NCBI GenBank assembly: GCA_000688775.2
Contig: CP007628.2
Coordinates: 1,736,001 to 1,800,000 of the forward strand
Origin: Streptococcus sp. VT 162
GTDB lineage: Bacteria > Bacillota > Bacilli > Lactobacillales > Streptococcaceae
Length of the DNA stretch: 64,000 bases
Direction of reading: 5' to 3'
In this document: positions 49,125 to 60,114 of the stretch, piece by piece
How positions within the stretch are numbered: position 1 is the first letter of the stretch
Layout of the letters: each line of letters begins with the position of its first letter
Notes under the pieces: model-generated
Told to the model about the DNA's origin: nothing
Seen by the model: the letters and a program-made list of their open reading frames with translations, nothing else
Database searches by the model: none
Position numbers and translations under genes: made by a program

Positions 49125-51626
49125 TTATTTCACAACGATATTTACCAGCTTGTTAGGTACTGCAATTACCTTCACGATTTCCTTACCGTCAATTTCTGCT
49201 TTGACTTTTTCGTCAGCCAGAGCAATTTCTTGCAATTCTTCGCGTGACAGGTCTTTAGCGACCATGAGTTTGGCACGGACTTTTCCTTTGATTTGGACAA
49301 CGATTTCGATTTCGTCTTCAACCAATTTGCTTTCGTCCCATGTTGGCCAAGCCACGTAAGAGATGGACTCACCTGTTGCAGCAACAGTTTGCCAGAGTTC
49401 TTCTGCCAAGTGAGGTGCAAATGGGGCAATCAATTGGATAAAGCCTTTGGCGTAGTCCACATAGAGTTTGTCTTCCTTATTAGCAGCGTTGACAAAGACC
49501 ATAAGTTGGGCAATGGCTGTGTTGAATTTCATGGATTCGATTTGCTCAGTAACAGATTTAACGGTTTCGTTATAAACCTTGTCAAGAGCACCATTATTTT
49601 CCGCAACAATTTCTTTACTTGTAATCAAACGGTAAACACGGTCGAGGAACTTACGACTTCCTTCCAGACCTTCTTCTGACCAAGCAATCGAAGCATCGAG
49701 TGGTCCCATGAACATTTCATAAACACGAAGGGTATCAGCACCATATTGTTCCACCACATCGTCTGGGTTGACAACGTTCTTGAGCGATTTAGACATCTTA
49801 GCTGGCGCTTGCTCCAACTCTTCTCCTGTTTCCACATGGAAGAAAGAACCGTCACGTTTTTCAACCTTATCAGTCGCTACAAGAGCTCCACGGTGGTCAC
49901 GGTAGCTTGTTCCCAAAATCATTCCTTGGTTAAAGAGTTTTTGGAATGGTTCTTTAGTTGGAACAACACCGAGGTCATAGAGGAATTTGTGCCAGAAACG
50001 AGCGTAAAGCAAGTGAAGAACAGCATGCTCTGCACCACCCACGTAGATATCTACTGGCAACCATTGTTTGAGGAGATCCTCATCGGCCAATTTTTCTGTG
50101 TTATGTGGGTCAATATAGCGGAGGTAGTACCAGCTTGAACCAGCCCATTGTGGCATAGTGTTTGTTTCACGACGACCTTTGACACCATCTTCACGCGTCA
50201 CTTCAAGCCAGTCTGCCAAGTTAGCCAATGGGCTTTCCCCAGTACCTGAAGGGCGGATATCCTTGGTGACTGGCAAGACAAGTGGCAATTCACTTTCAGG
50301 GACAGCTGTTGAAGTTCCATCTTCCCAATGAATGATTGGGATTGGCTCACCCCAGTAACGTTGACGGCTAAAGAGCCAGTCGCGGAGACGGTAGGTAACC
50401 TTCTCTTGTCCACAACCTTTCTCTTCCAACCAAGCCACAATCTTAGCAATCGCTTCTTCTTTGTTCAGTCCATCTAGGAAGTCTGAATTGACATGAAGAC
50501 CATCTTCAGTATAGGCAGCTTCTTCAACGTTTCCACCTTCTAGCACTTCTACGATTGGAAGGTCAAATTGTTTGGCAAATTCCCAGTCACGTTGGTCATG
50601 GGCAGGCACGGCCATGACAGCACCTGTTCCATAACTAGCAAGAACATAGTCTGCAATCCAGATTGGGATTTCCTTGCCATTGACAGGATTGATGGCATAA
50701 GCACCCGTCCAAACACCAGTTTTTTCCTTGGCAAGGTCGGTACGAGCCAAGTCAGACTTGAGACTAGCTTGGTGTTTGTAGTCTGCAACTGCATCAGCTT
50801 GCTCTGGACTTGTGATGGCGTCAACCAAGTCATGCTCAGGAGCCAAGACTGTGAAGGTCGCACCGAAAAGAGTATCAGGACGAGTTGTAAAGACGGTGAA
50901 TTCCTTGTCAGTCCCTTTCACTTTGAAAGTTACATTGGCACCAGTTGATTTACCAATCCAGTTGCGTTGCATATCCTTGATAGATTCTGGCCAATCCAAC
51001 TCATCCAAGTCATTAAGCAAGCGCTCTGCATAGGCCGTGATTTTAAGCATCCATTGGCGCATTGGTTTGCGGACAACAGGATAGCCACCACGCTCAGAAG
51101 TTCCGTCAGGAAGGACTTCTTCGTTGGCGATAGCTGTTCCCAATTCTTCTACCCAGTTTACTGGTACTTCCGCTTCATAGGCCAAGCCTTTTTCGTAAAG
51201 CTTAGTGAAAATCCATTGAGTCCACTTGTAATAGTTTGGATCTGTTGTGTTGACTTCACGATCCCAGTCATAAGAGAAGCCAAGCGCATTGATTTGACGT
51301 TTGAAGTTGGCAATATTTTCCGCTGTAAATTCTGCTGGGTCATTCCCCGTATCCATAGCGTACTGCTCAGCTGGCAAACCAAAAGCATCCCATCCCATTG
51401 GGTGAAGGACATTGTAGCCTTGCGCACGTTTGTAACGGCTGAGGATATCGGTTGCAGTATAACCTTCTGGGTGTCCTACGTGCAATCCAGCTCCTGAAGG
51501 ATATGGGAACATGTCGAGAGCATAAAACTTCGGTTTTGAGGCATCTGTTCCTGTCTTAAATGTATGATGTTCTGCCCAGTAGCCCTGCCACTTATGCTCA
51601 ATTTCTTTATGATTGTAAAAACTCAT
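49125..51626 (-). CDS. leuS: Leucyl-tRNA synthetase
   Basis: The 833-residue class I synthetase has HVGH in [14 protein letters not shown] near 49, KMSKS in [11 protein letters not shown] near 615, and the CP1 editing domain ([22 protein letters not shown]). Complete. SD GGAGAA precedes the ATG, with TATAAT about 30 nt upstream. No T-box leader is present in the short upstream gap. Confidence 0.99.
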   Translation of the reverse strand: MSFYNHKEIEHKWQGYWAEHHTFKTGTDASKPKFYALDMFPYPSGAGLHVGHPEGYTATDILSRYKRAQGYNVLHPMGWDAFGLPAEQYAMDTGNDPAEFTAENIANFKRQINALGFSYDWDREVNTTDPNYYKWTQWIFTKLYEKGLAYEAEVPVNWVEELGTAIANEEVLPDGTSERGGYPVVRKPMRQWMLKITAYAERLLNDLDELDWPESIKDMQRNWIGKSTGANVTFKVKGTDKEFTVFTTRPDTLFGATFTVLAPEHDLVDAITSPEQADAVADYKHQASLKSDLARTDLAKEKTGVWTGAYAINPVNGKEIPIWIADYVLASYGTGAVMAVPAHDQRDWEFAKQFDLPIVEVLEGGNVEEAAYTEDGLHVNSDFLDGLNKEEAIAKIVAWLEEKGCGQEKVTYRLRDWLFSRQRYWGEPIPIIHWEDGTSTAVPESELPLVLPVTKDIRPSGTGESPLANLADWLEVTREDGVKGRRETNTMPQWAGSSWYYLRYIDPHNTEKLADEDLLKQWLPVDIYVGGAEHAVLHLLYARFWHKFLYDLGVVPTKEPFQKLFNQGMILGTSYRDHRGALVATDKVEKRDGSFFHVETGEELEQAPAKMSKSLKNVVNPDDVVEQYGADTLRVYEMFMGPLDASIAWSEEGLEGSRKFLDRVYRLITSKEIVAENNGALDKVYNETVKSVTEQIESMKFNTAIAQLMVFVNAANKEDKLYVDYAKGFIQLIAPFAPHLAEELWQTVAATGESISYVAWPTWDESKLVEDEIEIVVQIKGKVRAKLMVAKDLSREELQEIALADEKVKAEIDGKEIVKVIAVPNKLVNIVVK

Positions 51627-51750
51627 GCTATTTCTCCAATTTTATGATGTTACTATTATACCATTTTTGAGGGAATTTGAAAGACGAGAAATGTTCTTTT
51701 AGACTTGGATAACAAGAAAGACTGAGTCGCAAATCCACCTTATTTAACAG

Positions 51751-51780
51751 GAAAAAAATTAGCTCCCACTTGGAGCTAAC
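51751..51780 (-). terminator. Terminator after the 51786 gene
   Basis: The stem TTAGCTCC / GGAGCTAA has a T7 run on the minus strand. Confidence 0.87.
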
Positions 51781-51785
51781 TTCTA

Positions 51786-52478
51786 TCAATTTTTTATTTC
51801 TGCCATCTTCTCACGTCCGAGCTCTCGATAGCTACGGTCACCAACAACTTCTACGCTAAACTGACCGTTCTCGTATTCTAGGATGGTCACACTGCCATTA
51901 TCCAGACCATGCGGATGCATGCCGTTGATCAGGTAAACAATGGTTCCAATGGTCATCCCATGGCTCACAACGAGGGCATTGCCCCCACCTTGTTCTTCCA
52001 TTTCTTTGGCAATCGCTTCAAAGCCTTCCTTGATTCGACCACTGAGTTTTTCCCAACCTTCAGCCCAGCCTGCTGTATCAACCTCTACCAAACCTTCTGC
52101 TAGTTCTGCATAGGACAACTGATGAACATGGTCTACATTGAAAATTCTCGGAATCAATCCCATAAAGAGGTCCCCATCATAGGCTCCATCAAAACTACCA
52201 AAGCACCACTCTCTGATGCGCTTGTCCATGCGGTAAGGGATTTTCCCCTGCAGGCCAAGTTCTTCTAGGATAATTCCCATGGTTTGAATAGTGCGACCTG
52301 AATCACTGGAATAAGCGCGGTCAAACTGCAAGCCAGACTCTCTCAAGCCAATTCCCAGTTCATGAATTCCCAACTCACCTTCCGTGGTTAGAGGTGTATC
52401 ACTCCATCCTTGAGCACGTCCAATGGTGTTAAACATCGTTTTCCCATGACGGACCAAATACAATCTTACTTTAGACAT
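51786..52478 (-). CDS. Phosphoglycerate mutase-family (histidine) phosphatase
   Basis: The 230-residue protein has the catalytic LVRHGKTMFN near 8, the second His in VVSHGMT near 170, and DSGRTIQTM. It belongs to the histidine phosphatase superfamily, and a real glycolytic mutase activity is uncertain. SD GGAGGA and a TATAAT promoter lie just upstream, next to a csRNA gene. Confidence 0.9.
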   Translation of the reverse strand: MSKVRLYLVRHGKTMFNTIGRAQGWSDTPLTTEGELGIHELGIGLRESGLQFDRAYSSDSGRTIQTMGIILEELGLQGKIPYRMDKRIREWCFGSFDGAYDGDLFMGLIPRIFNVDHVHQLSYAELAEGLVEVDTAGWAEGWEKLSGRIKEGFEAIAKEMEEQGGGNALVVSHGMTIGTIVYLINGMHPHGLDNGSVTILEYENGQFSVEVVGDRSYRELGREKMAEIKN

Positions 52479-52564
52479 TTTCTATCCTCCATTTTCTTCT
52501 ATTATATCATGGATCAAAGAAATATTCGGCTTTCAAAAGCAAAGCCAACATTTGTAAATTATCC

Positions 52565-52659
52565 AAAAGAAAAGCTACCCTCATGGTAGCTTCCCTAGGA
52601 GATTATTATGAAAAAGTTTAGGATTTCTATTAAATAAAGTTAGGAGGTCTTTATTTAAT
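52565..52659 (-). ncRNA. csRNA (CiaR-dependent small RNA), copy at 52.6 kb
   Basis: The predicted RNA is about 95 nt. Stem-loop ATTAAATAAAG / CTTTATTTAAT presents ACCTCCTAA. The single-stranded region AAATCCTAAACTTTTTCATA, then ATAATCTCC, is complementary to an SD followed by AUG. The terminator is AGCTACC / GGTAGCT with T residues. It is the most regular of the four copies. Confidence 0.9.
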
Positions 52660-52665
52660 GATTAT

Positions 52666-52698
52666 AGTATACACAGTCATCCTTAAACTCAACTTAAA
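52666..52698 (-). promoter_or_regulatory. CiaR-type promoter of the 52.6-kb csRNA
   Basis: A perfect TTTAAG-N5-TTTAAG direct repeat (52682-52698) is 10 nt before TATACT (52666-52671). Confidence 0.92.
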
Positions 52699-52714
52699 TC
52701 CTCTCGCTTTTTTA

Positions 52715-54052
52715 TTAATTTTTAAAACTATGAATTGGAGCTGGGATTTGCCCACCGCGAGAGATGAAATCAACAGACGAAGCCCCGTTGACTTTCATCA
52801 CTGGAGCTGTCCCTAGCAAACCACCAAACTCAATCATATCGCCTTCTTTGCCCTTTGGAATAATACGGACAGCCGTTGTTTTCATGTTAATCACACCAAT
52901 TGCCGCCTCATCCGCAATCATAGCCGCAATGGTTTCAGCAGGCGTATCTTCAGGAATGGCGATCATATCCAACCCAACAGAACAAATAGCCGTCATGGCT
53001 TCCAGTTTCTCTAAATTCAGAGAGCCATTTTGCACCGCAGCAATCATCCCCTCATCTTCAGAAACGGGGATAAAAGCACCTGACAAGCCACCGACTTGGT
53101 TACAAGCCATCACTCCACCCTTCTTAACTTGGTCATTCAAAAGAGCGAGGGCAGCCGTCGTCCCATGCGTACCAACTGTTTCTAGGCCCATTTCCTCAAG
53201 GACACGAGCCACAGAATCACCAACCGCAGGAGTTGGCGCCAAACTTAGGTCGACAATTCCAAAGTCAACACCCAGTCTCTCACTAGCCATCTGACCAACT
53301 AATTGACCGATACGAGTAATCTTGAAGGCCGTTTTCTTGACTGTTTCCGCTACTACATCAAAGCTCTGTCCACGAACCTTTTCCAAGGCACGCTTGACCA
53401 CACCAGGACCCGAAACCCCGACATTGATGATAACATCTGCTTCGCCAACACCATGAAAGGCCCCTGCCATAAAAGGATTGTCCTCAACAGCATTGGCAAA
53501 TACGACCAACTTGGCCGCACCCATATCTGATAGCGCAGCTGTTTCCTTGATGATACGTCCCATATCAGCGGCCGCAGTCATGTTGATACCTGACTTGGTC
53601 GAGCCGATATTGACAGACGAACAAACCTTGTCTGTCTCAGCTAGAGCGCGTGGGATAGAATTGATGAGAATTTCATCTCCTTTTTGGTAGCCTTTTTGTA
53701 CCAAAGCTGAGAATCCACCAATAAAGTCAACACCGATCTCCTTAGCAGCCCTATCAAGAGCCTTTGCCAAAACAAGATAGTCTGTCGCATCAGTCGCAGC
53801 ACCAATTAAAGAAATCGGAGTCACCGATACCCGTTTATTAACAATAGGAATCCCTAGTTCAGCAGCAATTTCATCTCCTACAGCCACTAGATTTGCAGCT
53901 TTAGTGGTGATTTTTTGGTAAATCTTTTCAGCAGCACGATTGATATCTGGATCAATACAGCCCAAAAGGGAAATCCCCATGGTGATAGTTCTGATATCGA
54001 AGTTCTGCTCCTCGATCATGGCAATGGTTTCCGTAACTTGTCTAATATCCAT
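52715..54052 (-). CDS. UPF0210/DUF711 family protein
   Basis: The product is 445 residues from ATG 54052 ([15 protein letters not shown]), after AGGAGG; the GTG two codons earlier overlaps the SD. The family has a PFL-like barrel ([59 protein letters not shown]). The function is unknown. It is coupled 9 nt after an ACT-domain gene, a pairing conserved in Firmicutes and archaea that suggests amino-acid-responsive control. Confidence 0.93.
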   Translation of the reverse strand: MDIRQVTETIAMIEEQNFDIRTITMGISLLGCIDPDINRAAEKIYQKITTKAANLVAVGDEIAAELGIPIVNKRVSVTPISLIGAATDATDYLVLAKALDRAAKEIGVDFIGGFSALVQKGYQKGDEILINSIPRALAETDKVCSSVNIGSTKSGINMTAAADMGRIIKETAALSDMGAAKLVVFANAVEDNPFMAGAFHGVGEADVIINVGVSGPGVVKRALEKVRGQSFDVVAETVKKTAFKITRIGQLVGQMASERLGVDFGIVDLSLAPTPAVGDSVARVLEEMGLETVGTHGTTAALALLNDQVKKGGVMACNQVGGLSGAFIPVSEDEGMIAAVQNGSLNLEKLEAMTAICSVGLDMIAIPEDTPAETIAAMIADEAAIGVINMKTTAVRIIPKGKEGDMIEFGGLLGTAPVMKVNGASSVDFISRGGQIPAPIHSFKN

Positions 54053-54061
54053 ATCCACCTC

Positions 54062-54328
54062 CTAGATATTATACATAGCGTCAAAAATCGCCGCACTTTG
54101 AATATTGATTTTGACATTCAAGGTCTGACCGAACGTTTCAAACTCATTTCGTAGATAAGTGAAATCCTGTTTTTCGTCACTAGAAACGACCGCCATCATA
54201 GTAAAGTATTCATCCAACACCGTCTGAGAAATATCGTCAATATTCAAACCCAACTCTGCAATCTTAGTAGACACGCCTGCAACGATCCCAGCCTTGTCCT
54301 TACCAACCACTGTAATAATAGCCTTCAT
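54062..54328 (-). CDS. ACT-domain regulatory protein
   Basis: The 88-residue protein is a single ACT domain (MKAIITVVGKDKAGIVAGVSTKIAELGLNIDDISQTV), expected to bind an amino acid and regulate the partner DUF711 protein. It is the first gene of a two-gene unit. Confidence 0.92.
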   Translation of the reverse strand: MKAIITVVGKDKAGIVAGVSTKIAELGLNIDDISQTVLDEYFTMMAVVSSDEKQDFTYLRNEFETFGQTLNVKINIQSAAIFDAMYNI

Positions 54329-54415
54329 CCTTATACCCCATTTCTACGATTTTTAGAAAACCTGAACGTTTTTGATTTTCTTTTTTCCTAGTATAGCATA
54401 TTTCCATAGAAAATA

Positions 54416-54475
54416 CTAAAAAACGCCTGCTTACGAAGTTGTTCTTAAGGAAAAAACAATTTCGTAAACAAGCGT
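54416..54475 (-). terminator. Terminator of the ribosomal alpha operon
   Basis: A long stem (ACGC-N2-GCTTACGAA / TTCGTAA-N-CAAGCGT, with TTGTT / AACAA inside) is followed by GCGTTTTTTAG on the minus strand. It lies behind the L17 downstream element. Confidence 0.87.
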
Positions 54476-54486
54476 CTACCCTATCA

Positions 54487-54577
54487 AATGATGATGAGTG
54501 TTCCCGCTAGGACCGAAGTCCCAGCGGTAGACCAGAGCTAGACTAAGAGCACAAGACTCCATCATCATAACACTCAA
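54487..54577 (-). ncRNA. L17 downstream element candidate
   Basis: Directly after rplQ lies a conserved-looking structure. CCGCTGGGAC-TTCG-GTCC(T)AGCGG forms a UUCG-capped hairpin, and flanking AACACTC / GAGTGTT and ATCATCAT / ATGATGAT segments can pair around it (alternatively or as a pseudoknot). Position and structure fit the L17DE motif known downstream of rplQ in Lactobacillales. Confidence 0.7.
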
Positions 54578-54591
54578 CAAAATTGATGATT

Positions 54592-54978
54592 TTATACTAA
54601 TTCGATGATTGCCATTGGCGCAGCATCACCACGACGTGGTTCAGTTTTAAGGATACGAGTGTATCCACCGTTACGTTCAGCATAACGAGGTGCGATTTCT
54701 GAGAACAATTTTTGAAGTGCTGTAGTAGAAGTGTACTTGTCAGTTGCTTCATCATAGTTTTCAGATGCGATTTCATTACGTACAAAAGCAGCTGCTTGAC
54801 GACGTGCATGCAAATCACCACGTTTACCTAGAGTAATCATTTTTTCAACAGTTTTACGGATTTCTTTAGCACGAGCTTCAGTTGTCACGATTGATTCGTT
54901 GATCAAAAGGTCAGTTGTCAAATCGCGAAGCATTGCTTTACGTTGTGAGCTAGTGCGTCCTAGTTTACGGTAAGCCAT
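54592..54978 (-). CDS. rplQ: Ribosomal protein L17
   Basis: The 128-residue large-subunit protein begins [20 protein letters not shown] and ends with the [14 protein letters not shown] tail. It is the last gene of the alpha operon, 11 nt after rpoA. Confidence 0.99.
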   Translation of the reverse strand: MAYRKLGRTSSQRKAMLRDLTTDLLINESIVTTEARAKEIRKTVEKMITLGKRGDLHARRQAAAFVRNEIASENYDEATDKYTSTTALQKLFSEIAPRYAERNGGYTRILKTEPRRGDAAPMAIIELV

Positions 54979-54989
54979 GTATTCCTCCT

Positions 54990-55925
54990 TTATTTATCTT
55001 TTAATCCAAGACCCAAGTCAATGAGTTTGAGTTTCACTTCTTCCAAACTCTTGCGTCCAAGATTTCGTACTTTCATCATCTCTGCTTCAGATTTTTCTGT
55101 CAAATCATGCACAGTATTGATACCGGCACGTTTCAAACAGTTGTATGAACGCACAGACAAGTCCAGTTCCTCAATCGTACGATCCAAAATACGATCGTCA
55201 GATTCAGTATCAGCTTCTTTCATCACTTCAGTTGACTTAGCAATCTCAGTAAGATTTGTAAACAAATCAAGATGTTCTGTCAAGATACGTGCTGAAAGCC
55301 CTAAAGCATCTTCTGGAATAATTGTTCCATTAGTCAAGATTTCAAGGGTTAATTTGTCAAATCCATCATTGCTACCTACACGAGCAGGCTCTACTTGATA
55401 GTTGACTTTTGTAACTGGTGTATAAATAGAATCTACAGCAAGTGTTCCAACTGGTGCATTATCTTTTTTGTTTTCATCAGCAGGTACATATCCACGACCA
55501 CTGTTAACAGTCATTGTCGCTTTTAGAGAAGAACCTTCACCGATTGTAAAGAGATAATGATCTGGATTTACAATCTCAATATCACTATCAGTCAAAATGT
55601 CTCCAGCTGTAATTTCAGCGGGACCTTCAACGTCAAGTTCAATGATTTTTTCGTCTTCAACGTATGATTTCACTGCAATCCCTTTAATGTTCAGAATGAT
55701 TTGCATCACGTCTTCACGAACACCTGGAACTGTGTCGAACTCATGCAAGACACCTTCAATGTTGATAGATGTCACTGCTGCTCCTGGTAGAGAAGCTAGT
55801 AGTACACGACGAAGAGAGTTACCAAGAGTTGTACCGTAACCACGTTCAAGTGGTTCGATTACAAACTTGCCATAATCTTTATTTTCATCAATTTTTGTTA
55901 TATTTGGTTTTTCAAACTCAATCAT
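54990..55925 (-). CDS. rpoA: RNA polymerase alpha subunit
   Basis: The 311-residue protein has an N-terminal assembly domain (about 1-230, [22 protein letters not shown]) and a C-terminal DNA-binding domain with [22 protein letters not shown] and [13 protein letters not shown] complete, normal sequence between rpsK and rplQ. Confidence 0.99.
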   Translation of the reverse strand: MIEFEKPNITKIDENKDYGKFVIEPLERGYGTTLGNSLRRVLLASLPGAAVTSINIEGVLHEFDTVPGVREDVMQIILNIKGIAVKSYVEDEKIIELDVEGPAEITAGDILTDSDIEIVNPDHYLFTIGEGSSLKATMTVNSGRGYVPADENKKDNAPVGTLAVDSIYTPVTKVNYQVEPARVGSNDGFDKLTLEILTNGTIIPEDALGLSARILTEHLDLFTNLTEIAKSTEVMKEADTESDDRILDRTIEELDLSVRSYNCLKRAGINTVHDLTEKSEAEMMKVRNLGRKSLEEVKLKLIDLGLGLKDK

Positions 55926-55967
55926 TTAGTTACTCCCTCTTAAACGAAAAGCAGTGTAATGCGATGA

Positions 55968-56351
55968 TTATACACGGCGACGTTTTGGAGGACGAGCACC
56001 ATTGTGTGGCACTGGAGTCACATCACGAATTGCTGTTACTTCAAGACCAGCGGCAGCAAGCGCACGAATAGCTGACTCACGACCAGAACCTGGACCTTTT
56101 ACAGTAACTTCAACTGATTTAAGACCGTGTTCTTGTGCAGATTTAGCAGCAGCTTCAGAAGCCATTTGAGCAGCGAATGGTGTAGATTTACGAGAACCTT
56201 TGAAACCAAGAGCACCAGCTGATGACCAAGCAATTGCATTACCATGCACATCAGTAATCATAACAATAGTGTTATTAAATGTAGCGTGAATATGAGCAAT
56301 ACCAGATTCGATATTCTTTTTCACACGACGTTTACGTGTTGGTTTAGCCAA
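55968..56351 (-). CDS. rpsK: Ribosomal protein S11
   Basis: The 127-residue small-subunit protein contains [30 protein letters not shown] sequence and ends [18 protein letters not shown]. It lies 17 nt after rpsM. Confidence 0.99.
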
Positions 56352-56368
56352 GACTTTTACCTCCTATA

Positions 56369-56734
56369 TTATTTTTTCTTACCAGCGATCGCAACAGCTT
56401 TACCTTTACGAGTGCGAGCGTTGTTTTTAGTGTTTTGTCCACGGACAGGAAGTCCACGACGGTGACGAATACCACGGTAAGAACCGATTTCCATCAAACG
56501 TTTGATGTTCAAGTTTACTTCACGACGAAGGTCACCTTCAACTTTGATTGCATCCACTTCACGACGGATAGCATCTTCTTGATCTGATGTAAGGTCACGT
56601 ACACGAACATCTTCTGAGATTCCAGCAGCAGCCAAAATTTTCTTAGATGTTGCAAGTCCGATACCATAAACGTAAGTCAATGAGATTACTACGCGTTTGT
56701 CATTTGGAATGTCAACTCCAGCAATACGAGCCAT
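56369..56734 (-). CDS. rpsM: Ribosomal protein S13
   Basis: The 121-residue protein starts [15 protein letters not shown] and ends in [20 protein letters not shown] plus a basic tail. It follows rpmJ by 17 nt. Confidence 0.99.
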
Positions 56735-56751
56735 GTTTTCTCCTTTCTATC

Positions 56752-56868
56752 TTATCCTTGACGTTGTTTGTGTTTTGGATTTGCTGGGCAAATTACCATA
56801 ACACGACCATTACGACGAATTACTTTACAGTATTCGCAAATTGGTTTGACCGATGGTCTTACTTTCAT
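56752..56868 (-). CDS. rpmJ: Ribosomal protein L36
   Basis: The 38-residue product is [20 protein letters not shown]..., ending [11 protein letters not shown]. It is the zinc-binding form, with Cys-Cys in CEYC and a further Cys and His. SD GGAGG precedes the ATG at 56868. It lies between infA and rpsM. Confidence 0.97.
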
Positions 56869-56892
56869 TTCTTATCCCTCCAAGTTTTTCGA

Positions 56893-57111
56893 TTATTTAA
56901 AGCGGTAAGTGATACGTCCACGTGTTAAGTCATATGGACTCATCTCGACAGTAACACGATCTCCCGCTAAAATACGAATATAGTTTTTACGAATTTTACC
57001 AGAAACTGTTGCTAAAATCTGATGTCCATTTTCAAGTTCAACCGTAAACATTGCGTTAGGCATTGTATCGACTACTTTGCCTTCAACTTCAATCACATCG
57101 TCTTTTGCCAC
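56893..57111 (-). CDS. infA: Translation initiation factor IF-1
   Basis: The product is 72 residues with GTG start at 57111, 7 nt after GGAGG; an upstream ATG-led reading would add 18 unrelated residues. The OB fold carries [21 protein letters not shown] and RGRITYRFK at the end. The non-AUG start may limit expression. Confidence 0.96.
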   Translation of the reverse strand: MAKDDVIEVEGKVVDTMPNAMFTVELENGHQILATVSGKIRKNYIRILAGDRVTVEMSPYDLTRGRITYRFK

Positions 57112-57227
57112 GCAAAAGCACCTCCATAAATTTCGATTCGATGCCTCTGAAAACAGAGACAACAATTATAAGTCAGACTATCTCAGTATAACATTTGTAG
57201 CGATTTTTTGCAAGTATGAAAAACGCT

Positions 57228-57866
57228 TTATTTCAAATTTGTCAATACTTTTTCGATGTCTTTGAACACATCATTGATATCTTGATTCCCTTCGATATCG
57301 TGGACCAATCCTTTGGCACGGTAGTGAGCAATGATTGGTTCACCTTGGGCGATATTCACATCCAAACGACGCTTCACTGTCTCAGGTTTATCATCTTCAC
57401 GTTGGTAGTAATCTTCCTCTTTATAGTCAACTGGTGGGTTGAAAACTTTGTGGAAGGTTTCACCTGTTTCGCGATGGATGATACGGCCACTCAAACGTTC
57501 CAAGAGACAATCTGGGTTCACTTCGATATTGATCACACCTTCTAGTTCGATACCGAGTTCCGCCAATGTTTTATCCAAGGCATGGGCTTGTTCAATCGTA
57601 CGTGGGTAACCATCCAACAAGAAACCTGTTTCCTTGATGTCGTCCTGTGAAAGGCGTTCTTTAACGATTCCATTTGTAACTTCATCTGGAACCAACTCAC
57701 CTTTGTCGATGTATGACTTTGCAAGTACACCCATTTCAGTTTGATTTGCCATAGCAGCACGGAACATATCTCCAGTTGAAATGTGTGCCACGTGGAATTG
57801 CTCCACAATTTTAGCTGCTTGCGTTCCCTTACCTGCTCCAGGTAAGCCCATAATCAAAAGATTCAT
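57228..57866 (-). CDS. adk: Adenylate kinase
   Basis: The 212-residue enzyme has the P-loop [11 protein letters not shown] near 7, [10 protein letters not shown], and a lid region ([20 protein letters not shown]) that lacks the zinc cysteines found in some Gram-positive enzymes. It is placed between secY and infA, with a 145-nt gap behind secY. Confidence 0.98.
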   Translation of the reverse strand: MNLLIMGLPGAGKGTQAAKIVEQFHVAHISTGDMFRAAMANQTEMGVLAKSYIDKGELVPDEVTNGIVKERLSQDDIKETGFLLDGYPRTIEQAHALDKTLAELGIELEGVINIEVNPDCLLERLSGRIIHRETGETFHKVFNPPVDYKEEDYYQREDDKPETVKRRLDVNIAQGEPIIAHYRAKGLVHDIEGNQDINDVFKDIEKVLTNLK

Positions 57867-58011
57867 GATAGGATCTCCTTATTTTGTATTTAAATAGAAG
57901 CAGAAATCTCTTTCAACCCCTATTTAAAAACAAAATAGAAGAGGGGAGACGAAAATCTCTCTAATAGATAGACCTTCATACTCCACTCTCTAAGCAAAAG
58001 TAATTTTGCTT

Positions 58012-59322
58012 TTATTCTGTTTTGTCCATGAAACCAACATACTTACGTTTCAATAGGTAACCTTCTAGCTGTTTGATTCCTTCAATACCGGTTGAGATAA
58101 TGATCAAAAGACTAGTTCCCCCAAAAGCAACAGCTTCTGAAAGACCAAAGACATCTTTTGCCACAATCGGCAAGATAGAAATCACACCTAGGAAGATCGA
58201 TCCGACAGTCGCAAGGCGACGAAGAAGTTTCGACATGAATTCTTCAGTTCCCTTACCAGGACGGACACCATGAATGTAGGCTCCACTCTTTTGCAAGTTT
58301 TCTGCTGCTTTCTCTGGATTGATCTGTACAAATGTATAGAAGAACGTAAAGAGAATGATTAGCAAGGCATACATAGCAACACCAGTCGGAGATGTTGTAG
58401 ATAACATTTCCTGTGCTGTACGTACCCAAGCCCAATCATGACCTGTAGCACTCAAAAATTGAAGAATGGCTGCAGGTGCTGCTGTGATGGAACTTGCAAA
58501 GATAACTGGGATAACCCCCGCTGGGTTTACCTTCAATGGAAGGTATGAGCTTGATGGGGCTCCTTGAGCAACTTTTGTATATTGGATTGGAATTTTATAT
58601 TCTGCCTGTTGAACAAAGGTTGTAAAGTATACAATCAACAAGACAGCGATAATCAAAATAACGACAAAGATAATAGATGAAGTCAAACGGCTACTTGGAA
58701 TATTGACGAAGTAGTCAACATAGATTCCTTTAATCATCTCAGGGATTGAAGCGACAATACCTGCAAAGATGATCATAGAAACACCGTTTCCGTATCCCTT
58801 ATCTGTAATTTGTTCCCCGAGCCAAGTTACAATCATACTACCTGCTGTGAGGATAATACCGATAGTAACAAAGACTTGTGGTGTTAAAGCTGTCGTTAAT
58901 AATTTTGCTCCAGAAAGAGTGTTAAATCCTGCTGTAATCCCGATAGATTGAACAAATGCAAGCACAAGTGCAATATAACGAGTAGCTTGGTTTAGTTTTC
59001 TCCGTCCTACTTCCCCTTGTTTGCCCCATTCTACAAACTTCGGTAAAATATCCATTTGTAGCAATTGAACAACGATGGAAGCAGTGATATACGGACTTAC
59101 TCCGAGTGCAAAAACGGAGAAGTTCTTCATGGCATTCCCTGAAACAAGACTAAGCATGTTCAAGAAAGATAAACCACTGAGAGCTTCTAAACTTTTCGCA
59201 TTCACACCTGGAACTGTAATACTTGTCCCAATACGGAAAACAAGAATGATAAAAATTGTAAAGAGAATTTTTGATCGAACTTGTTTAACCTTGAGCGCTT
59301 CTTTTAGTAATTTAAAAAACAT
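58012..59322 (-). CDS. secY: Preprotein translocase subunit SecY
   Basis: The 436-residue protein has ten membrane helices. Visible SecY features are the first helix FTIFIILVFRIGTSITVPGV, plug-side NMLSLVSGNAMKNFSVFALGV, and the cytoplasmic loop ALIILFTFFYTFVQINPEKAAENL. It is the housekeeping translocon channel of the spc operon, 12 nt after rplO. Confidence 0.99.
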   Translation of the reverse strand: MFFKLLKEALKVKQVRSKILFTIFIILVFRIGTSITVPGVNAKSLEALSGLSFLNMLSLVSGNAMKNFSVFALGVSPYITASIVVQLLQMDILPKFVEWGKQGEVGRRKLNQATRYIALVLAFVQSIGITAGFNTLSGAKLLTTALTPQVFVTIGIILTAGSMIVTWLGEQITDKGYGNGVSMIIFAGIVASIPEMIKGIYVDYFVNIPSSRLTSSIIFVVILIIAVLLIVYFTTFVQQAEYKIPIQYTKVAQGAPSSSYLPLKVNPAGVIPVIFASSITAAPAAILQFLSATGHDWAWVRTAQEMLSTTSPTGVAMYALLIILFTFFYTFVQINPEKAAENLQKSGAYIHGVRPGKGTEEFMSKLLRRLATVGSIFLGVISILPIVAKDVFGLSEAVAFGGTSLLIIISTGIEGIKQLEGYLLKRKYVGFMDKTE

Positions 59323-59334
59323 GGGTCACCTCTC

Positions 59335-59775
59335 TTAGATGACTTCTACAGAACCACCTTTAGCAGTGATAGCTTCCTCAGCTGATTTAGAGAATTTAGC
59401 TGCTTTCACAGTCAATTTCTTAGTCAACTCACCGTTACCAAGAATTTTAACTCCTGATTTTTCAGCTTTCACAATTCCTGCTTCGATAAGTACAACTGGA
59501 GTTACTTCTGCACCGTCTTCAAAGACGTTCAATTGGTCAAGGTTTACAATTGCGTATTCTTTAGCGTTGATGTTAGTGAATCCACGTTTTGGAAGACGAC
59601 GGAACAATGGAGTTTGTCCACCTTCAAAACCAAGGCGAACTCCGCCACCGCTACGAGCTTTTTGACCTTTTTGACCGCGACCAGATGTTTTACCGTTACC
59701 TGATGAAGTACCACGACCAACACGGTTACGTACTTTACGAGAACCTTCTGCAGGTTTCAATTCATGAAGTTTCAT
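59335..59775 (-). CDS. rplO: Ribosomal protein L15
   Basis: The 146-residue protein starts [20 protein letters not shown] with a glycine-rich, basic N-terminal arm ([20 protein letters not shown]). It is separated from rpmD by a 143-nt gap containing hairpins. Confidence 0.99.
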   Translation of the reverse strand: MKLHELKPAEGSRKVRNRVGRGTSSGNGKTSGRGQKGQKARSGGGVRLGFEGGQTPLFRRLPKRGFTNINAKEYAIVNLDQLNVFEDGAEVTPVVLIEAGIVKAEKSGVKILGNGELTKKLTVKAAKFSKSAEEAITAKGGSVEVI

Positions 59776-59918
59776 TATTATTTTCTCCTCTTTTGTAAAA
59801 TGCTAGCGCCGATAAGAGAGAAAAGGTTGTCTCCCTTATCAACTCGCCTATACATGGTCATCTTAGATGACTATACCTAGTTTTAGGGGATGAGTATTGC
59901 CACATCCCCTAAAAATTA
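59776..59918 (-). other. rpmD-rplO gap with two hairpins
   Basis: Two inverted repeats are visible: TTTTAGGGGATG / CATCCCCTAAAA (59880-59914) and GATAAGGGAGA / TCTCTCTTATC (about 59814-59842). The first is T-flanked and could act as a partial terminator or processing site. No gene is present. Confidence 0.55.
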
Positions 59919-60101
59919 TTAGTTTACTTCTTCAACTGTTACCAAGTGAGATACTGCAGTGATCATACCACGGATAGCAGCGTTGTCTTCTTTGATAACA
60001 GAGCTGTTCAATTTGCCAAGTCCAAGTGCTACAACAGTTTTACGTTGTGATGGAATGCGTCCGATTGGAGACTTAGTCAAAGTAATTTTAATTTGAGCCA
60101 T
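59919..60101 (-). CDS. rpmD: Ribosomal protein L30
   Basis: The protein is 60 residues from ATG 60101 ([23 protein letters not shown]), behind AAAGGGG. It starts 13 nt after rpsE. Confidence 0.98.
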   Translation of the reverse strand: MAQIKITLTKSPIGRIPSQRKTVVALGLGKLNSSVIKEDNAAIRGMITAVSHLVTVEEVN

Positions 60102-60114
60102 TTTATCCCCTTTC

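Noticed and set aside
51627-51750. T-box leader for leuS
   Set aside because: Only about 120 bp lie between the terminator of the previous gene and leuS. No T-box sequence or specifier structure is visible.
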